Shown: in pieces, positions 18,050 to 26,682 of the stretch
How positions within the stretch are numbered: position 1 is the stretch's first letter
Layout: each line of letters starts with the position of its first letter
Origin: CAVVEQ01 sp963802095
Lineage (GTDB): Bacteria; Chloroflexota; Anaerolineae; Anaerolineales; Anaerolineaceae
DNA length: 64,000 nucleotides
Reading direction: 5' to 3'
NCBI GenBank assembly: GCA_963802095.1
Contig: CAWDHI010000001.1
Location: 310,001-374,000 of the forward strand
The notes under the pieces: model-generated
The model's input: only the letters and a program-made list of their open reading frames with translations
Told to the model about the DNA's origin: nothing
Databases searched by the model: none
Made by a program: the position numbers and the translations under genes

Positions 18050-20032
18050 TCAGGGTTTCCAGGCCGCATCAAATTCTTTAACTTCAGAGTTGGTCAAATT
18101 TGTTGCATCCCCACCGGATGTAGGGATCATCCATAAATCTCCACTGGATTCAAAAAGCAACCACTTCCCATCGGGAGAGAAGGAGGATTTTTTTGCCGAT
18201 GGAACCAAACCACTAACTTTTTCTGGTTCCGAACTTTCGCTATCAACGTTATTAATGAAAATGGCTGGGGGTTGAGATGCAAGCGTGTACGTCAACCTAG
18301 TACCATCCGGTGACCAGTTAGGGTAACGGGCGGAGCCTTCTGATGGCAGCGTGAATTGAGTTGAGTTTGTTCCATCGGGGTTCATGATAAAAAGCTGCGG
18401 ATTGTTCGTTAGGAACATCTCAAAGACTATCCGGGTGCCATCCGGTGAAAACCGCGGGGATTGCTGATTGGGGGTTGTCTTCAACAATCGGTTGGCCTTA
18501 TCCTCCTCAAGGTTGAAAGCATATATATAGGTCTTAAGGGTTTTTTCTGTGCTGTCCCTCAAGGAAGTAAATACGATCTGGCTGCCATCGGGAGACCAAT
18601 CGGGATCATAATCTCCACCCGGCATCGTTTGGATGGGGTCCAGATCGTTACCATCGATGTTGATTAAAAATAGCGACGAATTCTTATGGGGAGTTAATTC
18701 CCCAGAACATGGAGATACAATCACAAGCTGGTCACCATCTGGTGACCAATCTGGCTGGCAGGCACCATCTGCAAGATTTGTGATCTTGGTGATCGATAAA
18801 TCTGCAAGGTTAAGAAGGAAAATTTGAGGGGCGCCAGCACTTTCGGATGCGAATGCTATCCACCCGAAAGGTGAATTTCCAGCTGGAACCGCTGTGGCAG
18901 TTATTCCAGGCTCTGTCGGTTCTGCGGATTCAATAGCCACTATTGTAAAGGTTGGATCGGGTGGGAGGGTTGCAGAGTCTTTTGTTGCATGAATTTTCAG
19001 GGGCAGTTCTGTGGCAAGCGCTGGTGGACGTGAGGGATTTATTGAGATTAGGTTGCGGATGTTCGATTCCGCAGATGCGGCCAATACGATGAGAAGTATT
19101 ACTGCGATTGTGATGCCGAGCAACTGCCCAAGCGAGCGTTTTGACGACTTACGATTCCCGTCTGTTGTTTCCTGTTTCTGGGAAACAGTAGGTGATATCG
19201 CAGCAAGGTCCTGGGTGATTTCGGAGGCGGGCATGGCAGCCAGAAGTGCATCCTGAAATTGCGCTGCATTTTGATATCTTTTTTCTGGTTCAATGGCAAG
19301 CGCTTTTTCAACAATTTCAGCCAGATTTGAGGATACATCTCTCCGGTGATTCGCGATGGGTGTGAGCCTGGTATTTCCCATGGCGCGGGAGATTCCATCC
19401 TCAGGGATTTTTCCGGTCAAGGCAGCATAGAGGGTTGCACCCAGAGCGTAAATATCCGAACGTTGGTCTGTCCCGCCACCATACTGCTCCGGGGGGGCGT
19501 AACCCGGGGTAAGTGATTGTGCTCCCGTTGTTGTCGCGCCGCTGCCTTGCATGACTTTCACAAGACCAAAATCTACGAGAAAAATCTCTCCATCCGGACT
19601 AATCTTGATATTTCCAGGTTTGATATCCCGATGAAGGATGGGTGGATGATGGGTATGCAAGTAGGTCAAAGCATCGCAGATTGTGATGCCAACACGAAAA
19701 ACGAACTCTTCCGGGAGAGAGCTGAGCCTCTTGATCATCTCCCGCAGGTCCTCACCAGCGATGTAATCCATAACCAAGAATTGAGAGCCAGTTTCAGAAA
19801 CGAAGTGATCGGTAACCCGGGGAAGATTCGGATGGACCAGGCTGGCCAGGACGGTTCCTTCGCGACGGAATTGACGGGCGTAACTTTCGGTACCCCCCAG
19901 GTTTTCTTTAATAGCGACCAGAATATCTAGGCTTAGATCTCGGGCAAGGTAAACCGAACCCATTCCCCCCTGGGCGATAATGCTTTCCACCCGGTAGCGA
20001 TTATGAATTGTCTCGCCAGGTTGTAATGACAT
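18050..20032 (-). CDS. Receptor-type Ser/Thr protein kinase with TolB-like beta-propeller
   Basis: PknB-type Hanks kinase, 660 aa. The kinase domain has GGMGSVYLARD (glycine loop near residue 22), Lys in VAIKEN near 42, HRDIKPGN near 134, DFG near 154 and APPEQY in the activation segment. One transmembrane helix follows near 300-320 and a Pro/Thr-rich linker near 345-390. The outer part has about six PD40/TolB blades with the repeated signature WSPDG or FSPDG. The frame opens at 20092; the ATG at 20032 begins the normal N-terminus MSLQPGETIHNRYRV. A possible promoter, TTGCAG-17-TAGAAT (20050-20078), would give an ~11-base leader. The external propeller suggests sensing of an extracellular ligand. 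Confidence 0.9.
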   Translation of the reverse strand: MSLQPGETIHNRYRVESIIAQGGMGSVYLARDLSLDILVAIKENLGGTESYARQFRREGTVLASLVHPNLPRVTDHFVSETGSQFLVMDYIAGEDLREMIKRLSSLPEEFVFRVGITICDALTYLHTHHPPILHRDIKPGNIKISPDGEIFLVDFGLVKVMQGSGATTTGAQSLTPGYAPPEQYGGGTDQRSDIYALGATLYAALTGKIPEDGISRAMGNTRLTPIANHRRDVSSNLAEIVEKALAIEPEKRYQNAAQFQDALLAAMPASEITQDLAAISPTVSQKQETTDGNRKSSKRSLGQLLGITIAVILLIVLAASAESNIRNLISINPSRPPALATELPLKIHATKDSATLPPDPTFTIVAIESAEPTEPGITATAVPAGNSPFGWIAFASESAGAPQIFLLNLADLSITKITNLADGACQPDWSPDGDQLVIVSPCSGELTPHKNSSLFLINIDGNDLDPIQTMPGGDYDPDWSPDGSQIVFTSLRDSTEKTLKTYIYAFNLEEDKANRLLKTTPNQQSPRFSPDGTRIVFEMFLTNNPQLFIMNPDGTNSTQFTLPSEGSARYPNWSPDGTRLTYTLASQPPAIFINNVDSESSEPEKVSGLVPSAKKSSFSPDGKWLLFESSGDLWMIPTSGGDATNLTNSEVKEFDAAWKP

Positions 20033-20102
20033 AATTATCTTATGGTTGAATTCTACATTCTTATTTTTCAATCTGCAATCCAACCACAACAAACCCGCAT
20101 GC

Positions 20103-20108
20103 TATAAT
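20103..20108 (+). promoter_or_regulatory. -10 box upstream of the Thr-Pro-rich membrane protein gene
   Basis: Perfect TATAAT ending 17 bases before the ATG at 20126, implying a leader of only ~11 bases with no Shine-Dalgarno sequence. No good -35 box was seen. It faces the kinase gene's promoter region across ~70 bases. Confidence 0.45.
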
Positions 20109-20125
20109 CATGGCTGGTAACCATC

Positions 20126-20974
20126 ATGAATTTGGATATCCATTCGGCCGCGATCACAGCTTTCTGGCTGGTGGTGATAGCGGTAGTACTTAGTTTTTTT
20201 ATCGGGTATAACCGTATCCGGGAGGGAAATAAACTTTTTTACTTCCGGAAACGCAAGGAATTGATCTCTGGCGGTTGGAAATGGATCGGTGCTGCCTTAA
20301 TATTTGTTGCCCTTGCGGGCATGATCCGGTACTTCGCCGAACCGGTTGCCTATCGGTACTTTCCACCATCGCCTACAGTCACGCTTTCTCCCACGATCAC
20401 CCTCACACCAACGATCACGCTTACCCCCACGATCACCCTCACACCAACGATCACAGAGACTCCATCGGTCACTCCCAATCCAACGCTCCCCGCGGAAATC
20501 ATTGCTGAGTTTTCTGCTACCGAGGATGTGAACCCAAACGCTGTTTTTAGTCCTGTTGCGATTTCCATCGCTATTGATGCAGATTTTCAACCCATCCGAA
20601 CAGCAGCCAACTTTAAGAATCCTGTGAAGGGATTATTCGGCACATTCAGTTACGATAAGATGGTACCAGGATCCCAGTGGTCTGCGCTGTGGGTGCGGAT
20701 GGAAGATGCGTTTATTGTTTGTTCAGAGACGAAACCCTGGGATGGCAACACTGGAGGATATGGTTTTACAGAGTGCGTTCCCGCCTCCGAGCCATGGCAG
20801 CCAGGTGATTATCAGGTTCAGATTTTTGTAGGTAAAGAATGGGCAACATCGGGGTACTTTACGATGACAGGGCAACCACCGACTTTTACACCCACCCGGA
20901 CGCCGACGGTAACCCGCACGGTTACACCTACACCGAGCAATTCGGTTACGACAAAACCTACCTCTACAAATTAA
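20126..20974 (+). CDS. Hypothetical membrane-anchored protein with Thr-Pro repeats
   Basis: Function not recognised. The 282-aa protein has two N-terminal hydrophobic helices (about residues 10-27 and 53-70). A Pro/Thr linker follows, built of four TPTITL-like units (about 88-111), then a soluble domain of ~150 residues with two Cys (in IVCSETKPW and FTECVPA). A second Thr-Pro tail ends the protein. The soluble part contains WSALWVRMEDAF and PGDYQVQIFVG, reminiscent of a small beta-sandwich. The Thr-Pro linkers suggest the domain is displayed outside the membrane. It is divergent from the receptor kinase and separated by ~90 bases, so it could share its regulation. Confidence 0.7.
   Translation: MNLDIHSAAITAFWLVVIAVVLSFFIGYNRIREGNKLFYFRKRKELISGGWKWIGAALIFVALAGMIRYFAEPVAYRYFPPSPTVTLSPTITLTPTITLTPTITLTPTITETPSVTPNPTLPAEIIAEFSATEDVNPNAVFSPVAISIAIDADFQPIRTAANFKNPVKGLFGTFSYDKMVPGSQWSALWVRMEDAFIVCSETKPWDGNTGGYGFTECVPASEPWQPGDYQVQIFVGKEWATSGYFTMTGQPPTFTPTRTPTVTRTVTPTPSNSVTTKPTSTN
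20387..20458 (+). repeat. Four tandem 18-base units coding the TPTITL linker
   Basis: Units at 20387-20404, 20405-20422, 20423-20440 and 20441-20458, each encoding (S/T)PTIT(L/E). Units differ mainly at third codon positions. Such in-frame repeats can change copy number by slippage and so alter linker length. Confidence 0.85.
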
Positions 20975-20982
20975 TCCAGAAG

Positions 20983-21000
20983 AAAACCATTAGTGGTTTT
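20983..21000. terminator. Weak bidirectional hairpin between convergent genes
   Basis: AAAACCA (20983-20989), loop TTAG, TGGTTTT (20994-21000). The stem is a perfect 7-bp inverted repeat carrying its own A and T tracts, sitting exactly between the stop of the Thr-Pro protein and the psuG stop (20999). The A/T-rich stem makes it a weak candidate. Confidence 0.4.
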
Positions 21001-21910
21001 ACTTAACCAGATATTTTGCGATCAAGCAAGCTACCCTGGCATTATCACGGAGCAGCTCAATATTTGAAACAATGCTTTCGCCACCGGTTATTTCACTCAC
21101 CCTGCGAAGTAAAAATGGGGTGAGGGACGCGCCAACGATTTTCAACTTTTCGGATTCCTTCACAGCTTGGTTCACTGCCGAATCAATAATATGGCCGGGT
21201 AGAGCGGTTGATTGTGGGGGTGGGTTCACCACCAGCAACGCGGAATCCAAACTCAAATCCTGGTGGGTAAAGAATAAACCGGCAATCTCTCCAGCGGATT
21301 CTACGCGACGATCCACAGGCAAGCCGCTCGAAGCAGAATAAAATGCGGGGAATTCGCCAGTTTGATAACCAATGACTGGAATTCCCATTGTTTCAAGGAC
21401 TTCACGGGTTGCAGGCAGATCCAGGATGGCTTTTGCTCCTGAACAAACTACGATCATCGGTGTTCGGGCAAGTTCGGGAAGGTCAGCGGACATATCGAAA
21501 GGCGCATTGCGATGAACGCCGCCAATCCCGCCAGTGGCGAATACTTTGATCCCGGTGTTATAGGCTGAGAATAGAGTGGCAGCCACCGTTGTGCCTCCGG
21601 ATCTATGCTCTGCGCATGCGATGGTTAGATCCCTTCGAGAGATTTTTCCCAGGTCATTCGTAGATGCTAAATACCGCAATTCATCCTGATCCAGTCCAAC
21701 ATGGATCACACCATCGATCACCCCGATCGTGGCGGGGGTGACTTGATTAGACCGGGCGATGGACTCCAAATCCAGGGCGAGATCCAGGTTGTGCGGTCGA
21801 GGCAAACCATGGGTGATAACAGCGGATTCTAATGCCAGAACAGGAGTATTACCTTCCAGTGCTTCTCTCACTTCTTGTTTAATTTCGAAAAACCTGTTGT
21901 TAATCATCAT
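20999..21910 (-). CDS. psuG: Pseudouridine-5'-phosphate glycosidase
   Basis: Cleaves the C-C glycosidic bond of pseudouridine 5'-phosphate to uracil and ribose 5-phosphate, the second step of pseudouridine breakdown. The 303-aa length is normal. Visible are ALESAVITHGLPRPHN near residue 26, the conserved CAEHRSGGTTVAAT near 97, ATGGIGGVHR near 121 and YQTGEFPAFYS near 184. No pseudouridine kinase (psuK) lies beside it, so that partner must be elsewhere or absent. Two ATGs stand in tandem at 21908-21910 and 21905-21907; a -10 box ends 6 bases before the first. Confidence 0.93.
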   Translation of the reverse strand: MMINNRFFEIKQEVREALEGNTPVLALESAVITHGLPRPHNLDLALDLESIARSNQVTPATIGVIDGVIHVGLDQDELRYLASTNDLGKISRRDLTIACAEHRSGGTTVAATLFSAYNTGIKVFATGGIGGVHRNAPFDMSADLPELARTPMIVVCSGAKAILDLPATREVLETMGIPVIGYQTGEFPAFYSASSGLPVDRRVESAGEIAGLFFTHQDLSLDSALLVVNPPPQSTALPGHIIDSAVNQAVKESEKLKIVGASLTPFLLRRVSEITGGESIVSNIELLRDNARVACLIAKYLVK

Positions 21911-21916
21911 AGATCG

Positions 21917-21922
21917 ATTTTA
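21917..21922 (-). promoter_or_regulatory. -10 box of psuG with leaderless geometry
   Basis: TAAAAT on the minus strand, ending 6 bases before the psuG ATG at 21910; no Shine-Dalgarno sequence. The -35 region is not recognisable. Supported mainly by the same spacing at other genes of this window. Confidence 0.4.
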
Positions 21923-21975
21923 ACATTATTCCTGTTACTGACTTATGAAAGTGGTATGTTAGAATACCGCACGGA

Positions 21976-22896
21976 ATGGCAATCAGCGAAGAATCCAAGT
22001 TCTATCTGGCAATTTACCACCCATGGGAAGTTTTGATCAACCTGATCCTGTCTCTAATGGGTGCGGGATTGGCGCATTATCTCGGTCACACTGTAAGCTG
22101 GCAGATGTTTTGGGCTGGATTTATCATTCTGCTGACGATACTGATTGGGGGATCAGCCCTATCAGGTTGTTTTGCCCAAATTGAGAAAGGCTACAGCCTG
22201 AGGATAACTTACAGCAATATCACGCCGGGGACTCTCCAGGAAATCGGTCGAAAGCGATTGCTTAATTGCATTTTGTTGACGGTAATGTGTTTCGGGATAA
22301 CAACTTCCTTAATCATTTTTATCCTGCGAACTTCAAGCATTCCGGATGAGGTGTATTTATTCCTGATTTTATCAATGGTGCTCATGCTTCTTTTCAGTGT
22401 GCCTCCAGCCAGATTGATTAGTAGGGGACTTGGAGAAACCATATGGGCCATCCAGGGAGGATTCCTCTTCCCGTTGATCGCTTTCTCATTGCAAGCAGGA
22501 GGATTAACAAAGATCCTCGTATTCATCACCATACCCATGACATTGCTGTATTTGGCGATGGAAATAATCCGTTCCTTAAAACCATTCTCCAACGATCCTC
22601 GCAGTTACCAGAGAAACACCCTTGTGGGCAGGGTGGGATCTGACCAAACTCTGAACCTTACGATATACATTATCCTTGGCGCATTCGTTGCTGCAGGGCT
22701 TGGGAGTTTGTTTGGCCTGGCCTGGTCCGTCTTGTGGAGAATACTATTAACGCTCCCGGTAGGGATATTTCTGGTCTGGCAGATGCAAAGTATCCGGGAT
22801 GGGGCCAAACCGCACTGGCTTGTTTTAGAATCGGCTGCGATCTCATTGGTAGTGTTCCCTGCTTACTTTCTTTCATTATTCTTCTGGTCTGGGTAA
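21976..22896 (+). CDS. UbiA-superfamily-like integral membrane protein lacking the Asp-rich motifs
   Basis: About eight to nine hydrophobic helices over 306 aa. The segment FSVPPARLISRGLGETIWA near residue 139 closely resembles the MenA/UbiA block that follows helix 4. The later block VGRVGSDQTLNL resembles the segment after the second catalytic motif. However, the positions where prenyltransferases carry NDxxDxxxD and DxxxD read SGCFAQIEKG and KPFSNDPRS, so the Mg-diphosphate ligands are largely missing. It may be an inactive or repurposed homologue; prenyltransferase activity is doubtful. A TAGAAT box at 21960-21965 ends 10 bases before the ATG. moeA follows after one base. Confidence 0.55.
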   Translation: MAISEESKFYLAIYHPWEVLINLILSLMGAGLAHYLGHTVSWQMFWAGFIILLTILIGGSALSGCFAQIEKGYSLRITYSNITPGTLQEIGRKRLLNCILLTVMCFGITTSLIIFILRTSSIPDEVYLFLILSMVLMLLFSVPPARLISRGLGETIWAIQGGFLFPLIAFSLQAGGLTKILVFITIPMTLLYLAMEIIRSLKPFSNDPRSYQRNTLVGRVGSDQTLNLTIYIILGAFVAAGLGSLFGLAWSVLWRILLTLPVGIFLVWQMQSIRDGAKPHWLVLESAAISLVVFPAYFLSLFFWSG

Positions 22897-22897
22897 G

Positions 22898-24136
22898 ATG
22901 AGTGAGTTTCTTCGGTTGGAAAAGCCTTCCATAGCATTGATAAAATTCTTGACTCAAATACCTGCTGCAGGATTGAAAACCGAATCAATCCCGACGGTAA
23001 ACGCGATGGGTAGGATTTGTGCGTCATCGGTCATTTCCCCCGAATCTTCACCAAACTTCAATCGCAGTACCGTGGATGGTTATGCGGTGCAATCTGTTGA
23101 TTCCTTCGGAGCCAGCGAAGGAGTGCCAGCATTTTTCAAAATAATAGGTGAAGTAAGGATGGGTGAGAAATCGGATTTGAAAGTGGCAACCGGAGAGGTT
23201 GCGCTGATCCACACGGGAGGTATGCTACCCGAGGGGTGCGATGCTGTAATCATGATCGAACAGGCGCAGACAACCCGCGAGAATGAGATCGAGGTTTCAA
23301 AAGCCGTGAGCCAGGGAGAAAATACGATCCTGGTAGGCGAAGACATAAGTCCCGGGGAGGAGATCATCGGTGCGGGCAAGTTGATTCGAGCAGTGGAGAT
23401 CGGGGGACTACTCGCCGTAGGCATCCAGCAGGTTGAAGTTTTTCAAAAACCTATTGTGGGGATTCTCTCCAGCGGGGATGAACTAGTTGCTGCTTCAGAG
23501 ACTCCCTTACCTGGACAGATCCGGGACATAAATTCCGCAATGCTTTCTGCCTTGATTTCATCCCATGGGGGGATAAGCAAGGTATTTGACCTGATGCCCG
23601 ATGATCCGGAGAAAATGCTAACGATCGCGGAGGAGGCTTTCAAATCCTGCGATTCCCTGGTGATCACGGCGGGTTCTTCCGCCAGCACCCGGGATTACAC
23701 AGCCAGGATAATCCAATCGCTGGGAGATCCGGGAGTGATCGTCCACGGGGTCAATATCAAACCCGGGAAACCGACAATCCTGGCTGTATGCAACGGAAAA
23801 CCCGTCATTGGTTTGCCGGGCAACCCGGTGAGTGCCTATGTAATCTCATGTCTATTCGCGATTCCCATGTTCCGCAGGATCGCTGGGGAGATTGATCACT
23901 TCCCGGGGATATGGGGAAAAGCCAGGTTAAAAGTGAATCTTGCATCGCTCGCTGGCAGGGAGGATTTCTGGCCTGTACGGATTAAACAGATCGAAGAAGA
24001 ATGGGTTGCCGAACCGATCTTTTATAAAAGCAACCTTATCTTTACCCTGGTGAACGCGGACGCACTGGCGGTCATCCCCGAAGACGCGAACGGCGTGGAG
24101 GCAGGATCCTTGATCGATTTCATCCCACTGAGTTAA
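22898..24136 (+). CDS. moeA: Molybdopterin molybdotransferase MoeA
   Basis: Inserts molybdate (or tungstate) into adenylylated molybdopterin to form the active cofactor. The 412-aa length is standard. Domains in order: N-terminal region with NFNRSTVDGYAVQS (near residue 49), the MoCF-type domain with GILSSGDEL near 187 and TAGSSASTRDY near 257. Then come the conserved GLPGNPVSAYV near 308 and a C-terminal beta domain. It starts one base after the UbiA-like gene's stop and precedes a second, larger moeA, so the two are co-transcribed. Confidence 0.93.
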   Translation: MSEFLRLEKPSIALIKFLTQIPAAGLKTESIPTVNAMGRICASSVISPESSPNFNRSTVDGYAVQSVDSFGASEGVPAFFKIIGEVRMGEKSDLKVATGEVALIHTGGMLPEGCDAVIMIEQAQTTRENEIEVSKAVSQGENTILVGEDISPGEEIIGAGKLIRAVEIGGLLAVGIQQVEVFQKPIVGILSSGDELVAASETPLPGQIRDINSAMLSALISSHGGISKVFDLMPDDPEKMLTIAEEAFKSCDSLVITAGSSASTRDYTARIIQSLGDPGVIVHGVNIKPGKPTILAVCNGKPVIGLPGNPVSAYVISCLFAIPMFRRIAGEIDHFPGIWGKARLKVNLASLAGREDFWPVRIKQIEEEWVAEPIFYKSNLIFTLVNADALAVIPEDANGVEAGSLIDFIPLS

Positions 24137-24144
24137 TAAAAAAA

Positions 24145-26127
24145 ATGAATATTTACCTGCGTGATCTTCCATTTGAAAAAGCGTGTTCAATATTTTATGA
24201 GCAGATTGAGAAATCAGGTTGGGGGACTCCAACTGAGACCGAATGTATCCCGGTGGATGAAAATGCCACAGGCAGAACTCTTGCCGAAACCTGTTGGGCA
24301 AAAATCTCATCACCTCATTACCATGCTTCTGCGATGGACGGATTTGCCGTGACGGCAGAAAGCGTAAAAGAGGCGTCGCCTTCGAAACCTGTTCGCCTGC
24401 CTTATGGAGATTCGGTGGTTTATGTCGATACTGGCGACCCAATCCCGGATTGGGCAGATGCTGTGATCCCTATCGAAGATGTTGAGCCGGTTGGGATCAA
24501 TGGTTTACCACCGGTGAATCCTCGAAAACCGCGAATGATCTGTGTGCGGGCATCCGTTGCTCCCTGGTCTCATATCCGTCCGATGGGTGAAGATATGGTC
24601 GCCACCCAGCTGGTTCTAGCAAAAGGCCAAGTTCTAAACCCTTATGATCTTGGCGCATTGGCTGCCAGCGGAAATTCCCATGTGCAAGTCGTTCGAAAAC
24701 CAAAGGTTGGGATCATACCGACAGGATCTGAATTGGTCCTGCCTTCAGATCAGGCAGGCAGAGGGGAGATCATTGAATTTAATTCAATAATGTTGGCATC
24801 TCAGATCATTCAATGGGGAGGCGAAGCCCAACGCCATCCGATAGTTAGGGATGACCTGCCGAGCTTGTGCGAGGCAGTGCAACAATTGGCGAATGAAAAT
24901 GACCTTGTGCTGCTTAACGCGGGCTCTTCTGCAGGTGCTGAGGATTATTCAAGCCAGGTAATTGCGGAATTGGGAACCGTCCTGGTTCATGGGATCGCGA
25001 TACGACCCGGGCATCCAGTGATCCTTGGTATCGTACGAAGATCAGACCAGAGTGAAACGGAACCCGGGAGAGAAATCCCTATTGTTGGGGTCCCGGGCTA
25101 CCCGGTTTCTGCAGCATTGACGGGAGAGCTGATCGTTCAACCACTTATCGCACGATGGCTGGGCAGAAACCCTTTGGAGAAGGAGGAGATCGAAGCGATC
25201 CTGACCCGAAAGGTAACTTCTCCGGCAGGAGATGACGATTATCTACGTGTTGTTGCTGGTCGGGTGGGTGGAAAAATGTTGGCAGCACCGTTACCCCGCG
25301 GGGCGGGGGTGATCTCCTCCCTTTCAAAGGCGGATGGTTTATTGAAGATACCAGCAGGGATTCAGGGTTTGGAAGCCGGGGAAACAGTGCGGGTTAACCT
25401 ATACCGCACCAGAACCGAACTGGAGCGAACGATATTCATGATCGGGTCTCACGATATGACCCTGGATTTGCTTGCACAGGCATTGGGAAATAAGAAAAGA
25501 CGATTGGTTTCCTCAAACGTTGGCAGCCTCGGTGGGATGATCGCGCTCCGGAGAGGAGAGGCACACCTAGCAGGATCACATCTTTTGGATCCGGAAACGG
25601 GGGAATTCAATATACGATATCTGAATGAATACCTCCCGGGGATAAGAGTAAAGTTGATCAATTGGGCAGGACGATCACAGGGATTGCTGCTACGCAAAGG
25701 GAACCCCAAAAACATCTCTGGAATTGAAGATCTGATCCGGAAAGAACTCGTTTTCATCAATCGCCAGAGAGGATCGGGTACTAGAGTGCTGCTTGATTAC
25801 CACCTGAAAAAGCTCGGAATTGATGGCGTTTCCATCCGAGGGTATTCCCAGGAAGAGTACACTCACCTGGGTGTTGCCGTCGCGGTACTCTCTGGCAGGG
25901 CGGATTGTGGTTTAGGTGTGGCAGCCGCAGCTACAGCTCTTGACCTGGAGTTTTTACCCTTATTCACGGAGAGATATGACTTGATCATCCCTGAGGAACA
26001 CGCAGCCAGCACTCTCCTATCGCCGTTATTCGAGTTGATGAACGAAGAGAGGTTTGTACAAACTGTTGCCAGGATGCCCGGATATGATGTATCCTCAATG
26101 GGTAAGCTGATCGGTGAGTTTGGGTAG
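24145..26127 (+). CDS. MoeA fused to a molybdate-binding-type PBP domain
   Basis: 660 aa. Residues 1 to ~415 form a full MoeA with YHASAMDGFAVTA near 55, GIIPTGSELVLP near 191, NAGSSAGAEDYSS near 258 and GVPGYPVSAALTG near 315. From ~430 to the end is a periplasmic-binding-protein-like domain of the COG1910 type (MIGSHDMTLDLLAQAL, GSLGGMIALRRGEAHLAG, INRQRGSGTRVLLDYHL, GLGVAAAATALDL). No signal peptide, so the binding domain is cytoplasmic. This architecture is known in archaea and some bacteria and may present or sense oxyanion. Eight bases after the first moeA; the ribosome site is poor (A-rich). Confidence 0.9.
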   Translation: MNIYLRDLPFEKACSIFYEQIEKSGWGTPTETECIPVDENATGRTLAETCWAKISSPHYHASAMDGFAVTAESVKEASPSKPVRLPYGDSVVYVDTGDPIPDWADAVIPIEDVEPVGINGLPPVNPRKPRMICVRASVAPWSHIRPMGEDMVATQLVLAKGQVLNPYDLGALAASGNSHVQVVRKPKVGIIPTGSELVLPSDQAGRGEIIEFNSIMLASQIIQWGGEAQRHPIVRDDLPSLCEAVQQLANENDLVLLNAGSSAGAEDYSSQVIAELGTVLVHGIAIRPGHPVILGIVRRSDQSETEPGREIPIVGVPGYPVSAALTGELIVQPLIARWLGRNPLEKEEIEAILTRKVTSPAGDDDYLRVVAGRVGGKMLAAPLPRGAGVISSLSKADGLLKIPAGIQGLEAGETVRVNLYRTRTELERTIFMIGSHDMTLDLLAQALGNKKRRLVSSNVGSLGGMIALRRGEAHLAGSHLLDPETGEFNIRYLNEYLPGIRVKLINWAGRSQGLLLRKGNPKNISGIEDLIRKELVFINRQRGSGTRVLLDYHLKKLGIDGVSIRGYSQEEYTHLGVAVAVLSGRADCGLGVAAAATALDLEFLPLFTERYDLIIPEEHAASTLLSPLFELMNEERFVQTVARMPGYDVSSMGKLIGEFG

Positions 26128-26147
26128 ACAAAAAGGAGGATTATACA

Positions 26148-26612
26148 ATGGCGATATCGGAAAATCAAAAAACACCGGATTTTGAGTTGCGTGACGAAAA
26201 CGAGGTGGTTCGGAAATTATCCGATTTTCGTGGAAGCCCGGTTATTTTATATTTTTACCCCAAGGACGATACCCCGGGATGTACTACGGAAGCATGTGGT
26301 TTCAGGGATGATTACAGTGAGTTTGTGAAGAACAAGGTCGTCATACTTGGTGTGAGCCCGGATTCTTCCAAATCCCATCTGAAGTTCAAGATAAAATACG
26401 ATCTGCCTTTTCCTCTTCTCGCTGATACGGATCACAAAGTATGTGAGCTTTATGGCGTATGGGGTAGAAAAAAGATGATGGGGAAAGAGTACGATGGGGT
26501 TTTTCGCACCACCTTTGTGATCGATGCGGAAGGTGTGATCAAGCACGTTTTTGAAAACGTCAAACCCACGGAACACTCCAAAGAGGTGCTTGCCGCAGCG
26601 ATGGAACCGTGA
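26148..26612 (+). CDS. bcp: Peroxiredoxin, BCP/PrxQ type
   Basis: Thiol-dependent reduction of H2O2 and organic peroxides in the cytoplasm. The 154-aa protein shows the active-site block YPKDDTPGCTTEACGFRD (about 38-55) with the peroxidatic Cys in PGCTTEAC and the resolving Cys five residues later, as in atypical 2-Cys PrxQ. FRTTFVIDAEG near 122 carries the conserved Arg. AAAAAGGAGG lies 9 bases before the ATG, 21 bases after the MoeA-fusion gene, with which it may be co-transcribed. Confidence 0.95.
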   Translation: MAISENQKTPDFELRDENEVVRKLSDFRGSPVILYFYPKDDTPGCTTEACGFRDDYSEFVKNKVVILGVSPDSSKSHLKFKIKYDLPFPLLADTDHKVCELYGVWGRKKMMGKEYDGVFRTTFVIDAEGVIKHVFENVKPTEHSKEVLAAAMEP

Positions 26613-26625
26613 TCAATAGTTATTC

Positions 26626-26662
26626 AAAAAAATCTCCCTGGAACTAAATATTATTCCGGGGA
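26626..26662 (-). terminator. Terminator of rsfS (minus strand)
   Basis: Inverted repeat TCCCTGGAA (26635-26643) and TTCCGGGGA (26654-26662), 9 bp with one G-T pair. Read on the minus strand it is followed by a run of seven T (complement of the A-tract at 26626-26632). It lies between convergent bcp and rsfS. Confidence 0.7.
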
Positions 26663-26682
26663 AATGAAAAATATTAGACAGG

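Noticed and set aside
20387..20458. Short tandem repeats considered as a CRISPR-like array
   Set aside because: Units are 18 bases without spacers and encode a Thr-Pro linker in frame.
20297..20590. Antisense ORF rich in Arg, Asp and Gly over the Thr-Pro repeats
   Set aside because: Its composition is just the reverse complement of the repeat; no ribosome site and no family.
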